Assembly: GCA_028551475.1 (NCBI GenBank)
Contig: CM052354.1
Location: 1,409,391 to 1,473,390, forward strand
Reading direction: 5' to 3'
DNA: 64,000 bases
From: Casuarina equisetifolia
Taxonomy: Eukaryota > Streptophyta > Magnoliopsida > Fagales > Casuarinaceae
The notes beneath the pieces are model-generated. The model was not told the DNA's origin. It made no database searches and worked only from the letters and a program-made list of their open reading frames with translations. This document shows positions 35,452 through 46,997 of this stretch, one piece after another. How positions within the stretch are numbered: position 1 is the stretch's first letter; every line of letters starts with the position of its first letter. The position numbers and the translations under genes are program-made.

Positions 35452-35700
35452 TCATGAAGAGAAAACTTTGAAGCCCATTTGATGTCTGCATGTCATGGTA
35501 TTTTGATGATGTCCTGCCCGGTGTCCTCTGTGCAAGTCAATGTCATCATACGTATTTCCATACAAAGGGACGTACTTGTACCTGTTAGCCAAAGAAGATG
35601 GAAATATGGGACGTCCATCTTCTTTTTTCTTCATAAGTAAAATCATGTGCTTATTCTTAGGCGAATGATGTTTCCATATCGGGTCACACGAGGTGCTCAG
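35452..35700 (-). repeat. Unclassified low-copy repeat, copy 1
   Basis: Similar to 37290-37460 over about 170 bp. On the minus strand both copies encode a short shared phrase: KKKEDGRPIFPSSLANRYKY here, and KKKKDGCSTFWSSLPNRYKC in the other. Protein-level similarity between diverged copies suggests a decayed transposon or gene piece. I do not recognise the family. Confidence 0.5.
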
Positions 35701-35779
35701 TGTCTACCAAGTGTTGAGTCATTACATAAGTCTTTAATTGGTAAGATTATTCCTTAGGCCACGTTCACTGAACCCACAT

Positions 35780-35914
35780 AAATCAAAACTCGGGCAGGTC
35801 CTAACTCAATGGCGTTCTTTAAGTCAAATCCTAACCGGCAGTCCCACCGGTTGTGGGTTCAAATCTTCGTCCCCTCCTTAGGTGTGTGCAATAAAAAAAA
35901 AAAAATCAAAACTC
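35780..35914 (+). mobile_element. tRNA-derived SINE with 12-bp target duplication
   Basis: The body is 35792-35902. A pol III box A-like TAACTCAATGGC lies at 35802-35813 and box B-like GTGGGTTCAAATC at 35853-35865. A poly(A) run closes the element (from 35892). The 12-bp duplication AAATCAAAACTC flanks it at 35780-35791 and 35903-35914 without mismatch. At about 111 bp it is short for a plant SINE. Transcription would be by RNA polymerase III from the internal promoter and movement would rely on a LINE. The perfect duplication indicates a fairly recent insertion. Confidence 0.8.
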
Positions 35915-37999
35915 AACGTACGACTAGCACAGAAATTAAATGCCACGCCTCTCCCAAGTCAGTGGTGCGTTTAGCTTTTCTGGTCTTTGAATGGGGATGT
36001 AGAGGCCTGGAAGATCAATCATTTTCGAGCTCCATTGGTCCGCCATTGACCCAAATAGAAACATTTAATCTAAAAACAAATACGACACGCCACCACACCG
36101 CCACATTGACTGGACCAAAAGGCATCCCAAAACATAGCTCACATACAATGCTTTCCTTTGCATGATGAACAAATAGCCACGGCAGTGTTGTTAGCACTAC
36201 TGGTCATCGTCTTCCCTCTTTAGTCTTTTGGGACTTTCCAGCTCTTTTTAAATAGTTGGTGTATTTGATGACCAAAAAATTTAAAATTAAAATATAACAT
36301 ATTGATCTTCAAAATTATCCCCGTAACATAAAAAAGAAAAAATAATTAATATCTAGAATTGCCGGTTTTTGTTGGGCTAAAACTGACGTACTCACTTGTC
36401 ACTTTTCATTAAATAGTATAAAACTAGAATACAGAAGTCTACGGTGTGTCGATTTTCGTATGCAACGGAAGACTTGTGTGTTCCTCGCTGTATTGGTGGT
36501 ATATCACGAAGACGTTTTCCCTTTTGTTTAGTCTCGACTTTTTGTCGTCTTTCTTCCAACTTTTTCGATATCTTTATCTTCTTTACTTTTTTTTTTCTGC
36601 TCACTAATGGTGGAAAGAGTAACAAGGGACAACTAGGAGTTGATGAAATTTAGATGTGACGAGGGTCATGAGTCTTTGCATATCCATCAACTTCTTTGGA
36701 TACTTTGTTGAAATATCTTCTTTGGATACTTCTTTGAAATATCTTCTTAGGATATTTGGTTGAAGTTTAGACGTGTTTCTATTAATATTATACTCCTCTG
36801 TTATGTTTTCAAAAATTTATAATTTTTGGAAACTCCTCTAATTTTTTTTTATTTTTTTTAAGAAATAGAGATAATACCCTGATAAATTTTATTAATAATA
36901 GTAAAATTAGATGTAATAATTATATTTTAAATAAGTAAAAATAAAATAAGTAGAAAAAATATGTTATTAGCCTAAATCTTAAAAAAGGACAATATACTTA
37001 TATATTAAATTGCTACATAAAATATAAAAATAAAAATATAAAATATATTGGGCAGCATATACATTAAATTACATAGTACCTTATAATTTCTTAAACTTAA
37101 CTGATTTTTCATAAAAGTAACTAAGCATAGACAAGGTAGTCAGCCATGAGATCCGGACTTCTTGTTCAGCGACGACTTAGGTACGGCTTATCCCACTAAA
37201 TTCAGAGGTTGAACGTTGTCCGCTTATTCATGTAACCTTATCACTGGGTAGGCTGTCACAATAAGAAACACTTGACCATCCGCTTTCTCGGGAGGCACGC
37301 ATTTGTACCTGTTAGGCAAAGAGGACCAAAATGTTGAACATCCATCTTTTTTCTTCTTCGCTTCGCAAGTGTCATCACGGGTCCATTTCTAAGATGCATT
37401 ATTTGTAAGGAGGGGCCATGCGTCCATACCGGGTTACGTCCCGTGCTCAGAGTCGGAAGGTCCGCTTTATAGTCAACATCGGAAAAAAAATCTCTATGGA
37501 GAAAATTGGTTGAGTAAAAGAAAATGCATCAAGGATTACCCTTTTCGGGACATTAGAATTTTATCATGTACGTGGTAGCCAAAAATGCCAAAAATGGGGG
37601 ACTTGTAGTTGAAGTGTTTTTCCTTTGCTCCTCCACTGTTGAAAGGACTTGTAGTTGAAGTCTTTGTAATATTGCAGCGAATCTTATGGACTTTAATGTG
37701 ATATGATGTGGCCATATGATGGCTCTCCCAAATCATGTATCTAGGAAATGGAATCATGAGGTTACTTATCCTTATCTCCGCTGATTTTTTAATGCATGGT
37801 GCTTAAACACCAGCATTTTCTCCGCCCCGTAAATGAGGTAATTGACTTATCTTCGGCCTTAGTCGTCGAGTGGTTGGGTCATCGTTCAGCCCCGTGTTTC
37901 CTTTGGTCACTTGTGGCGGCTGGAAAGCGTACTCAAATAATCTTGATGACGTGTACAGATTTTTACAGCTGAATCAAGAGCCCATATTTGATTGACCCC
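35915..37999. other. Intergenic DNA upstream of A4
   Basis: Mostly AT-rich (especially 36240-37100) and without a gene. It contains the second copy of the unclassified repeat at 37290-37460. The last 150 bp form the A4 promoter. TTGACC, a W-box core used by WRKY factors, lies at 37993-37998 directly before the TATA box, which is suggestive only. Confidence 0.5.
37290..37460 (-). repeat. Unclassified low-copy repeat, copy 2
   Basis: Partner of 35500-35700. Shared text includes TTTGTACCTGTTAGGCAAAG and CATACCGGGTTACG followed by GTGCTCAG. Confidence 0.5.
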
Positions 38000-38006
38000 T
38001 ATAAAA
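38000..38006 (+). promoter_or_regulatory. TATA box of A4
   Basis: TATAAAA in GACCCCTATAAAAGGAGG, 104 bp before ATG 38104 and followed by GATGCCGG as in A3. Confidence 0.78.
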
Positions 38007-38103
38007 GGAGGATGCCGGCCCTCACATTTGCGCACTAGTACTCAGTCCTCACCTTTTTCTATAGCTCTAAAGCCATTTTCTCTTACCTACCTGTGGCTGA
38101 GAA

Positions 38104-40634
38104 ATGGAAGTGACAACTGTTCCACAAACAGAGAGCCCGCAAAGTATCATTCAACAGTGTGTTAGTGCTGGTTCGACAGGATACATTGAAGAATTGTACA
38201 GATTGATAAAGCAGCATCCGCTTATTTTGGACGAAATCGACAGTACTCCGTTTCTGGAGACACCTTTGCACAAGGCTGCAGCAGCGGGACATGTCTCCTT
38301 TGCCGTCGAGATAATGGCATTAAAGCCGTCGTTATCTCGGAAGCTGAATGAAGATGGTCTCACCCCTTTACACCTCGCTTTGGAAGAAATATCCAAAGTG
38401 GACCTGGCTTTTCAACAAGAACAAGCTAACCCGAACCCTCCCTTGCAACAAATCCGAACGGAACCGAACCAAGCTTCGAAACAAACACAGCCCCATCCGA
38501 ACCATGCTTTGCGACAAGCAGAACCCGATCAGCAAACACAATCCATACTGACCCATGCTTTGCGGGGAAATCTATGCACCATGGTCTTCTGTTTACTTGA
38601 TTTTGATAAGGACCTTGCACGTGTTAAAGGAAAGGAGTGTTGGACTCCTTTCCACCACGCAGCTAAAATAGGTGATCTTAAGCTCTTGATTGAAATTCTA
38701 ATTATTTGTCCTAAGTCTATTTTGGATTTGACAGCTAATGGTGAGACTGCTTTACATATTGCCCTAAGGTATGGACAGCACAAAGCTTCTTTCATGTTGT
38801 ACAATTGGATTTACCTCACTTCGTTAAATGAAGCCTTTTGGAATAGATACAAATTGCGAAATTGGTGGTCCAAAGCAAACGAGGAGATTTCAAAGGCAAA
38901 CAAGCAGATATCAAATATCAAAAGAGGCCTATCCAAGGCAAGTGTTATTTAGTATTTTTTTTTCTATTACAATTGAAAAAAAAAAGAGAATAAAATTGGC
39001 ATAAGAGAGATTTAACTCATAGAAGTGGGTGGTCCTAAGGACCACTATTATAAAAAATTGGCCTCTAACACTTATAAAAATAAACTCGAATGATACTACA
39101 ACAAATTCACATGTTAATAATATTTTCAAGTTGTCTTTGTGAACATGAAACGATACACAAACTCCTTGAGTTGATATTCAAATTTGCTTTTACATATACT
39201 ACTTTCATTCTCTTTATTTATATTTCATTACTCACATAATACATTTTACTCAAAATTCATCTCCTTTATCTTTTCAACAACCTTTAAGAATTTTTTTAAA
39301 AATTATAATCTGAAAATTAATAAAATTAATAAATCAAGTGTCTCTAAAATCAACAAAATGTCCAAAATCATTTATATTTTTTAATGAATAACCATACATT
39401 CCATAACTTTTAGTTTTTTTAAGGTTAAACAATAGTGTAGCCTTAGAAAATTTTGTTGTTAAAGTTGTTTTTGTTGTAGAGTACTTGAAAACATATTAGA
39501 AATCATCTCATTTGCTACTAATATTTAGTGTATAATTCTTTTCTTTCATTAATATGTAACATTTGCCTTCTCCTCCTCCTCCTCCTCCTCCTCCTTCTCC
39601 TCCTTTTCCTACTTTCTTTCTTTCTTTGGTCTTTTGAGATGGGAATTTGCTTGTTACGGGCCTTTTAGCAAATGGGTTAGAGTAATGAACGGGCCAGGTC
39701 AGTATTAGGCCCAAGTCTTGTTAACATTTAAAAGCCCATGTAGTGTGAAGTTAGGGTGAGGCTTGTTGTTTGTTGTCTTTAGACTTGCCAGTAACAGCTG
39801 TGTGGGTGCAATATCCCCATTCTTGACGCTAGAGTTGTGTGGGTATATTTGTGTGTGGATTTCTTGTTCGAACAAGGTAGTATTACTCGATCCCAACTTG
39901 AAATCATTCTGTATTTAATCTTTAGACTAGAAATTATCAGGTTGTAACAATGCTATAGACTATTTTAAGTGTTGAGATTATAGTTATGCATCTTTATAAT
40001 AACAAGGATGAGAGGTGGTTATTGAACTATTGAGCTAATTTAGACTAGGCCTTTAAAGGATCTTCACAATATTTGACATCTTTCAATCGGAACACAGGAG
40101 AACTACAACGAGATTGTTCGTATGCTATGCTGTGACCCCACTATTGGAAGATCGCTTTTCCAATTCACTGAAAAAACTCGCAATACTTTGTTGGTGGTTG
40201 TTACATTGCTCATAACAATCAACTTTCAAGTATTACTCACCCCTCACGGAGGAACTCCAGATTATGCGAACTCACCCCATGTTGGGGCAGAAACCATGGG
40301 CAGTTCTTATTTCAACTTAGTCAATACGTTAAATTATACATCCCTTTGTTTTTCAATATTCGCAACAATCTTCCTCCTCCCTAAATCGCCTTTAGGCCTG
40401 CTTTACATATTTCCCCTCGGTTGCCTTTTTGCTTTTTTTGGCATATCACGAAATATCCGCGGCGCAATTCCTGTCAAAAAGATTCCAAAAGTTCTTTTTC
40501 TTCTGGCCGTCGGGTTAACTTTTACATATTTTATAACGATTCGACTCATGGACCTCATAAATTTTCAGATTCTTTGGGTGCATCTCTCATGCAGAGCTTT
40601 TTCCATGAGGTGGCGCAAGCGCCACCTCATCTAG
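38104..40634 (+). CDS. A4: intact ankyrin-repeat PGG-domain membrane protein (ACD6-like)
   Basis: Exon 1 is 38104-38937 (278 codons) and exon 2 is 40098-40634 (178 codons plus TAG), giving 456 residues. They join in phase 0 across a GC-AG intron (donor GCAAGT at 38938, acceptor AACACAG). The N-terminal half has ankyrin repeats: FLETPLHKAAAAGHVSFAVE, GLTPLHLALEE, WTPFHHAAKIGDLKLLIEI and GETALHIALRYG. A Pro/Gln/Asn-rich repeat insert covers about residues 105-150. The C-terminal half has the PGG-type domain (EKTRNTLLVVVTLLITINF, then TPHGG) and about four membrane spans, ending MRWRKRHLI. Only family member here with no visible lesion. By family, a membrane protein of defence/salicylic-acid or stress signalling. 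The intron carries a solo LTR that might affect expression. Confidence 0.88.
39569..39612 (+). repeat. (CTC)n microsatellite in the A4 intron
   Basis: A run of CTC/TCC units ending in CT-rich text. It lies about 40 bp before the solo LTR. Confidence 0.8.
39652..39949. mobile_element. Solo LTR (298 bp) in the A4 intron
   Basis: Begins TGTTACGGGC and ends GTTGTAACA, so the ends TGTTAC/GTAACA are inverted repeats as in LTRs. The flanks are TTGCT (39647-39651) and ATGCT (39950-39954), four of five bases equal. The A2, A3 and A5 introns lack it and read directly from the pyrimidine run to the ATAGACTATTTT block. No internal element region is present, consistent with recombination between two LTRs. 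Orientation unknown. Confidence 0.8.
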
Positions 40635-41061
40635 CACCAAACTTCCCTGTTCCTAGACCAGCCGCCCTTTTCCAATCCCCTCCCTTCCTCTCTCTCTCTT
40701 TCTCTCTCTTTCCCTGCTGTCCACACCTCGCTCTCCTTTTCTCCCGTTGTCTCGGCAAACCTCTCAATCAATCTCTTCCCCTGCTTCGTGCCACTCGCGG
40801 CTAGCTGTCCAATGCCAACCAGCCGTTATCATATCATCACCAGCTATAAATGAAGTTATGACTTTAGGTCTCCTTTAAATAAGGTTAAATGTATGCTGTA
40901 TTTGTGAGTGAAGAATGCAAAGTGATTTGTTTTTAATTATCCTATATGTATGGTGTGAGGATCATTTTGTGAGTGATTTCATGATGTCTAATTAGCCTTT
41001 TTGTTTGTGAGACTTTTTATTATGTATCTGCTTTAGTTATTGTATCAATGTATTTGTGGTT
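40635..41061 (+). other. 3' flank/UTR of A4
   Basis: CT-rich text, then the ATAAGGTTAAATGTATGCTG block (near 40880) that also follows A2 and A5. A 127-codon open frame here overlaps exon 2 and is an artefact of pyrimidine-rich DNA. It ends at copia-3. Confidence 0.6.
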
Positions 41062-41282
41062 TGATAAGAAGAACACAGACATGGATTGGAAAAAATGCAT
41101 TTCTAATCTTGTATTGGATTGTGTTCAACGTTACGAAAAGCAAACAAAACCACTATAGAGGTGAAATATACGAAGTGCCTGGGACAAGCACAAGCTATTA
41201 TTCGGAGGTCAAAAAACTGTCCTGGACAATACTATTACTCACTGTACAATATATAACGGACACTGCATCAGTTTTCTCAATA
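41062..41282 (-). repeat. Copia-3 3' LTR
   Basis: 221 bp; left copy on the plus strand. Its end CTCAATA has lost the terminal CA form kept by the other copy (CTCAACA). Confidence 0.9.
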
Positions 41283-41289
41283 GCCCCCC

Positions 41290-44200
41290 TCAAGTTGGTG
41301 CATGGTATAAGTCATACATGCCTAGCTTGCCAAGAAGAAAATGATGCTGTGAAATTCCCAAAGCCTTAGTCAAGATATTTGTCGGCTGATCTCGTGAAAC
41401 AATGTGCGTTGTATATATGATGCCTGCAGCTACCTTCTCACAAATGAAGTGACAATCCATTTCTATGTGTTTGGTCTTCTCATGGAACACCGGGTTGGCA
41501 GCAAGTTTAATAATAGATTCATTGTCACAATGAAGTGTAACGGGTGATGGGGGAGTTACCTGCAGATCTTTTAAGAGCCCAAGTAGCCAAATAATCTCAC
41601 ATGCCATTGTGGCCATAGCACGATATTCAGATTCAGTGGAAGGTCTAAATACAAAGGGCTGTTTCTTGCATTTCCAAGAGATCAAGGAACTTCCCAATTT
41701 GACACAAAATCCCGTGGTCGATCTTCTTCCCATAGGACATGATGCGTAATCAGAATCACAATAAGTTTGTAATGCAAGCTCACTATCTGATCTAATCAAT
41801 AGCTCGAGACCTGGTGAGCTCTTGACATACCGAATAACTTCGAGAGCTACCTGATAATGTGAGACCCTTGGATCATGCATGAACTGACTAAGGATCTACA
41901 CAGCATAGCTAATGTTTGGTCTCGTCATAGTGAGGTATATCAACCGGCCTATGAGCCGTTGATAACTGGAAATATCTCTAAAAGGGGGATCAACAGTCAA
42001 CTGAAGTGGATCGACAAACTCAATGCCAACATACTTACGATTCTGTTCTAAAGGTGTCATGGAAGGCTTACTTCCAGCCAATCCACACTTTGAAATGAGT
42101 TTTAGGGCATACTTCCTTTGGCTCAGCACAAAACCAGTCTTGTTCCATGCTATCTCAATCCCAAGAAAGTATCTAACTGGCCCGAGATCTCTGATATGGA
42201 ATTGGGAGTTCAAATAATCTTTGAACATTTGAATAGTAGAATTATCTCCTCTTGTCATCAACATAAATAAATACAATCAAGAGGCCTTTATTTGCCTGTT
42301 TGATGTATAAGGAGTGGTCATGATGTGACTGGCAAAAACCATTTGCAATCAAGGCATTTGTGAACTTGAAATACCAATTGCGAGAGGCTTGCTTGAGGCC
42401 ATATAGTGATTTCTTCAGACGACAAACTAAGACTATAACCTTGATGCTGAATGCCCTTAGGAATGGTCATATAGACTTCAACATTTAAGTTGCCTTGAAG
42501 AAAGGCATTATGCACATCCATTTGATGGATCTCCCAGTTCTTAACTGCAGCAAGAGTAACTAGAATGCGAACAATGATCATCTTTCCAACGGGAGAAAAA
42601 GTTTCCTCATAATCAATACCCTCACGTTGGCTATAACCTTTAGCAATGAGATGGGCCTTGTACTTCTCAATGCTCCCATCAGCTTTGTGTTTGATCTTAT
42701 AAACCCATTTACAACCAATGGGTTTACGTCCTGCAGGAAGAGGAACTAGGTCCCATGTATTATTAGACTCTAATGCATGAATCTCATCAGCCATAGCAGT
42801 ATGCCATCTAGGGTCAAGGATTGCTTCTCTATAGAAGGTGGGTTTTGCAGTGGCAAAAATGGAAGCAATAAAGTGGCAATGTTACGGGCTTAAACGATGA
42901 TATGAGAGGACATGGGAGATAGGATGTGAGGTAAAAGGTATGGAGGAAGGAGAAAAAACATAATCAGTGGACCAAATGGGAGGTCGATGGGACCGGTCGA
43001 ACCGACGAGGAGGAGAGGAATGAGTGGATGTGGGTGCAAGGTCAATGGAAAATCAGTAGGAGGAAGAGGCGGCACATGTATGTCATTAGGTGACACAGGC
43101 ACCAGAGCAATGGAGGGAACTATAGTGGATGATGGACTTGGTACCTATATGTCATACACAGCACGGGTCGACTTTAAAGGATCATCTATTGAGGTGGGAA
43201 AAGGGGAGCTAGAAAGAGAAATGGCCTGTACAAAAGGAAAACAATCCTCATGAAAGATCACATCTCGATTGAAAAAGAAATGGCCCCCTTGGAGATCGTA
43301 GAGTTGATACCCCTTTTGTGTATAAGGATAACCTATGAAAATACAAGTAATCACATGGGCCCCAAACTTATCTCGTTGGGTGAGGTCGGTGGCATAACAT
43401 AAACACCCAAACACTCGAAGGTGATCAAAGGAAGGGGGTTTGCCAAAAAGTACCTCAAAAGGCGTTTTGCCTTGTAAGGTGGGGGTAGGTGTCCTATTAA
43501 TCAAATAGGTAGCTATAAGAACACACTTACCCCAAACGTGAATGGGAATGTGTACTTGAAACTTAAGGGCTCGAGCAACATTAAAGATGTACCGATGCTT
43601 CCTCTCTATTACCCCTTCTGTTGTAGGGTGTATGCACAAGAGCTCTTATGAATTACACCATGAGAAGTAAAAAAGGTGGTGCAAGCGGAAGCCAAAAAAT
43701 CTTGGGCATTGTCAGTTCGAATACGCCGTATAGGTGTGTTAAACTGAGTGGAAATGAGTGCAAAAAACTTTTGGATATGAGGTAAAGTTTCAATTTTAGC
43801 TTGCATTAAAAAAAGCCAAGTTGCACGAGAAAAATCATCGACTATGGTGAGACAATACTGTGCACTTGAATGTGAAGGGATCTTGTATGGTCCCCAAATA
43901 TCCATATGGATTAAATCAAAGATATACTCAGTTGATGTAGTGCTAGCATAAAAGGGAGAACGTGTTTGTTTGGCTAAAGGGCAAATAGAGCAAGCCTTAA
44001 CAGAATCAAAAGAAGAATGAGTTGCTAAACATGGAATAAGTTCATCACCTTCAAGGAGGGATGTCCCAAACGTTGGTGTAAAATATTACAATTCATCACA
44101 CAAGAAGTTTTACTAGACGAATTGTAAAGTACAAAAGGTATACCATGGGCATCATTAACATAATGGTGATGTTGACTACGTTAAGCACTAAGTAGTAAAG

Positions 44201-44653
44201 TCCATCATGCATCCTACCCAATCCTGTCATTGTCCCAGTCCATATGTCCTAAAAGAGACAAAAATGAGGGTAAAAGGTGACTCGACAATGGTTGTCTAGG
44301 CAATATTTGGCAATGGATATCAAATTTGCATTGAAAGCCGATGAGTATAGTATAGTTTTAAGGATGTGGCCATTGGGTAAGTGTATTGAACCAGTGTGAG
44401 TAACATGGATTATGTGGCCATTGGGTAAGTGAACAACCCTAGATGCATGCTTACATGGCGCAGGAGATGACAAGTAGTTAAAATTTCCAATAACATGGTC
44501 ACTAGCGCCTGAATCTATAATCCAATGCAACATAGAGGTGAGCTCTGGGGAAATACCTAGTCCTGATAAGGTAGAGAGCCCATTGAGGAGGGTGACGACC
44601 TTATCATAGTCATCAGCATTGAGCTCCAAAGTTTGCTTATTAGTGGAGGCCAC
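41290..44653 (-). pseudogene. Copia-3 protease, integrase, RT and RNase H, broken
   Basis: Protease: 44249-44653 with WIIDSGASDHV intact. Integrase: 43145-43905, with a core including MDIWGPYKIPS and IVDDFSRATW; the frame is lost near 43620-43640. RT: 42318-42794 (GCKWVYKIKHKADGSIEKYK) and 41896-42276 in another frame. The first RT segment runs out of frame after about 42420, and the YVDD box region shows only as MYLFMLMTRGDN, so the catalytic motif is disrupted. RNase H: 41290-41880, long and clean (TYCDSDYASCPMGRRSTTGF ... KHIEMDCHF). A dead polyprotein with readable domains. Confidence 0.9.
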
Positions 44654-44737
44654 AGAGGTTACTTGATTGGTGGATGCTTGCCTAGTTCCTTGTCCTTTTC
44701 CTTTCTTTTTGTTGGAATTGCCAGGAAGCTGATAACA

Positions 44738-45974
44738 TCATTCCTTACTATGGCCAATGGTTCCACAATGAGCACATGGCACCAAAAAATAGCATTCAGA
44801 GATTTGGTGGCTAGTGCGACAACAATAGCTGTAAGTGGGCCCCCTACTAGTAGAGGAAGGAGCATTTTTTAAGGCTGGCGGGCGGTGAATGGCGTGTAGC
44901 TCGCTGCCATTGCTAAACGACGTGTCGTTTAGCATGCCGTTGCTAAACGACGTGTCGTTTAGCGACTAGGGCGACAGCCCGTTATGATGGGCGCGACCTA
45001 ATACGCCTGGCCCGCCCACTAGATGATCAGGGTCGTGGGTGTATTGGCCCAAAAGGCCAGACCCACCTACGGACTGGTCTTGGACCCGTGACCCGCCCAT
45101 GAAGGGCTCCAACCCACTCACATGTTGACCTGATAGATGACCCATCTTCCCCGACTGTCGCTGGGTCGCTGGGTCGCTGAAAAAGTTGCAGAGTGATTCC
45201 GGATGGTGCCAGCTAGGATGTGGGTGGATTCTTCATCACGAACTTGGGTGATGGCATCCTCAAGGCTTGGTAGGGGTCGACTATTCTGAATCTGAGAGCT
45301 CAGTTGAGTGTAGCTTTCATTTAAGGCAAGAAGAAATTCTACAAGCCGTCTCTCGTCTTGATATTCATCAAATTCTTCAAGGCTGGAGATAAATGGTGAC
45401 GAATTGCAACGTAGGTAGAAAGCTGGTCCCATAAGTGTTCCAAGCGCATCACGTAGGCATCAATAGAATCGAATCCTTGAACACAAAGAGTAATGGATCT
45501 CTTCACGGAAATGATTTCCTTGCTGCCCACTTTGGAGAATTTTTTGTTTAATCAGCTCCAAACATCCTTAGCACTCGTTGCATAAGTGAATCTTTTGTAG
45601 AGATTCGGTGAAAGGGAGGTAAGGAGCCATGAAAGGACAACTTCGTTGCATCTCTCCCATTGTGGGAAGAGAGGAGAAGAGGGCTTCGGGTCTGGAAGAA
45701 AGCCATCAAGAAGCTCGAAATTGTTCTTCCCTAAGAGTGCATTTTTCATGTCTTTGCGCCAAGCGGTGAAGTTAAGGGCTCCAGACAATTTTTCAGTAAC
45801 CAATAAGATGCCGGTTCCATCATTGGGATGAAGGAAAAGAAGGTCCCCCGGTTGCACAAGGGCGGTAGATGGAGGTTCTCTAGAAACATGAGGAGGAGAA
45901 TGGCGACCTCGCCCCCGTGGTGGAGCATGGGTGGATCGTCCCCGTGCTTGATCTTCGTCATTGCTGCCATCCAT
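44738..45974 (-). pseudogene. Copia-3 gag, broken
   Basis: Start ATG at 45974 (MDGSNDEDQARGRSTHAPPR). The Gag domain follows (LLVTEKLSGALNFTAWRKDM, then a WSWLLTSLSPN-like stretch written here as VVLSWLLTSLSP). A stop lies at 45552, then further pieces in shifted frames (45339-45530, 45118-45432; LVEFLLALNESYTQLSSQIQ). The zinc-knuckle area is at about 44750-44830 (YCCRTSHQISEC, CAHCGTIGHS). Between Gag and the knuckle lies the tandem hairpin repeat described separately. Confidence 0.85.
44912..44963. repeat. Tandem pair of identical 22-bp hairpins (30-bp period)
   Basis: Arms GCTAAACGAC and GTCGTTTAGC with a 2-nt GT loop, at 44912-44933 and again at 44942-44963. The 30-bp period equals 10 codons, and the minus-strand frame encodes MLNDTSFSNG-like text twice in a row. 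Confidence 0.9.
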
Positions 45975-46340
45975 GTGGGTGGATCAACCGAGTGTAGGAG
46001 AAAGGCGTGGGAGGTGTTTAATAAAAGGCGTGTATGAGAAGAAGGAAGAAAAGAGAAGGGACGAGAAATAGGGAAAAAAGGAAGTGTCTGTAACCTGTTC
46101 GATGGAATGGCTCAAAGAGATTACAAGACGAAAGAAGGCAGTAACAAGCGGGGGTAATGGTCATGCAAACGATGCTTGATTCAGGAAGGAAATACAAGCA
46201 GTGAGGGAAGAACTAGGTGCATCCAGAATCAATCGAGACAGATGAAGAGAGAAGAAAAAAAAGGGTAATGGTGCGGAAGTGAAGAAAATGGGCAAAGTAA
46301 CCGATCAAACAACAAGATCGGAACCTGCTCTATTATACCA

Positions 46341-46561
46341 TGATAAGAAGAACACAAACATGGATTGGAAAGAATGCATTTCTAATCTTGTATTGGATTG
46401 TGTTCAACGTTACAAGAAGCAAACAAAACCACTATGGAGGTGAAATATACAAAGTGCCTAGGACAAGCACAAGCTATAATCCGGAGGTCAAAAAACTATC
46501 CTGGACAATACTATTACTCACTGTACAATATATAACGGACACTGCATCCGTTTTCTCAACA
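46341..46561 (-). repeat. Copia-3 5' LTR
   Basis: 221 bp; right copy on the plus strand, hence 5' in element orientation. The primer-binding site abuts it at 46340 and below. Confidence 0.9.
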
Positions 46562-46606
46562 GTTTCCTTAAAAGCTTTTTCCACCACTTAATTCTTTCAT
46601 CCAATG

Positions 46607-46744
46607 AACTAATTGATTAAAGTTATGCCACTCAGGTATGAGAGTGTGGCTTGAAAAAGGTAAGCCAAGACAATTAACTAATTGATTAAAGGTACGCCAC
46701 TTAAGTATGAGAGTGTGGCTTGAACAAGGTAAGCCAAGACAATA
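46607..46744 (+). repeat. 69-bp tandem duplication
   Basis: Two copies, each starting AACTAATTGATTAAAG and ending AAGCCAAGACAAT, with a handful of differences. It lies in the old 3' flank of A4. Confidence 0.8.
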
Positions 46745-46997
46745 AGAACATCAACGCAAGGATTAGGATTTCATTACATAAAATTACTGATAAAAATTGA
46801 GGATATAGATTAATGATGCAATTTTGGATGATACATATATAGTGCACATAAAATGATTTTGGAATTATTGTACGCACAAATCCAGTTAATTCTAAATGCA
46901 TTGAGTAGAAAAACATTTGGAGTGATAAATCACACATTTTCGCAAAACTTCCTTCTTTTTCTTTTTTCTTTTTAATAGTTGTAATTTATTCAGTAAT

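Larger units (their letters stand above)
41062..46561 (-). mobile_element. Copia-3: complete Ty1/copia retrotransposon on the minus strand, defective
   Basis: A 5500-bp element with 221-bp LTRs at 41062-41282 and 46341-46561 (plus strand TGATAAG...CTCAACA) differing at about 12 sites. Minus-strand order from right to left: Met-type primer site, gag, protease, integrase, RT, RNase H. The primer site reads TGGTATAATAGAGCAGG with two inserted bases. The polypurine tract (plus-strand CCCCCCTCAAG) is at 41284. Unlike the other complete elements it shows no clean target duplication (TGGTT versus GTTTC). Coding regions are broken by several stops and frameshifts. It lies in the 3' flank of A4. Confidence 0.93.

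Noticed and set aside
38368-38804. Minus-strand frames opposite A4 exon 1
   Set aside because: Shadows of the ankyrin coding strand.
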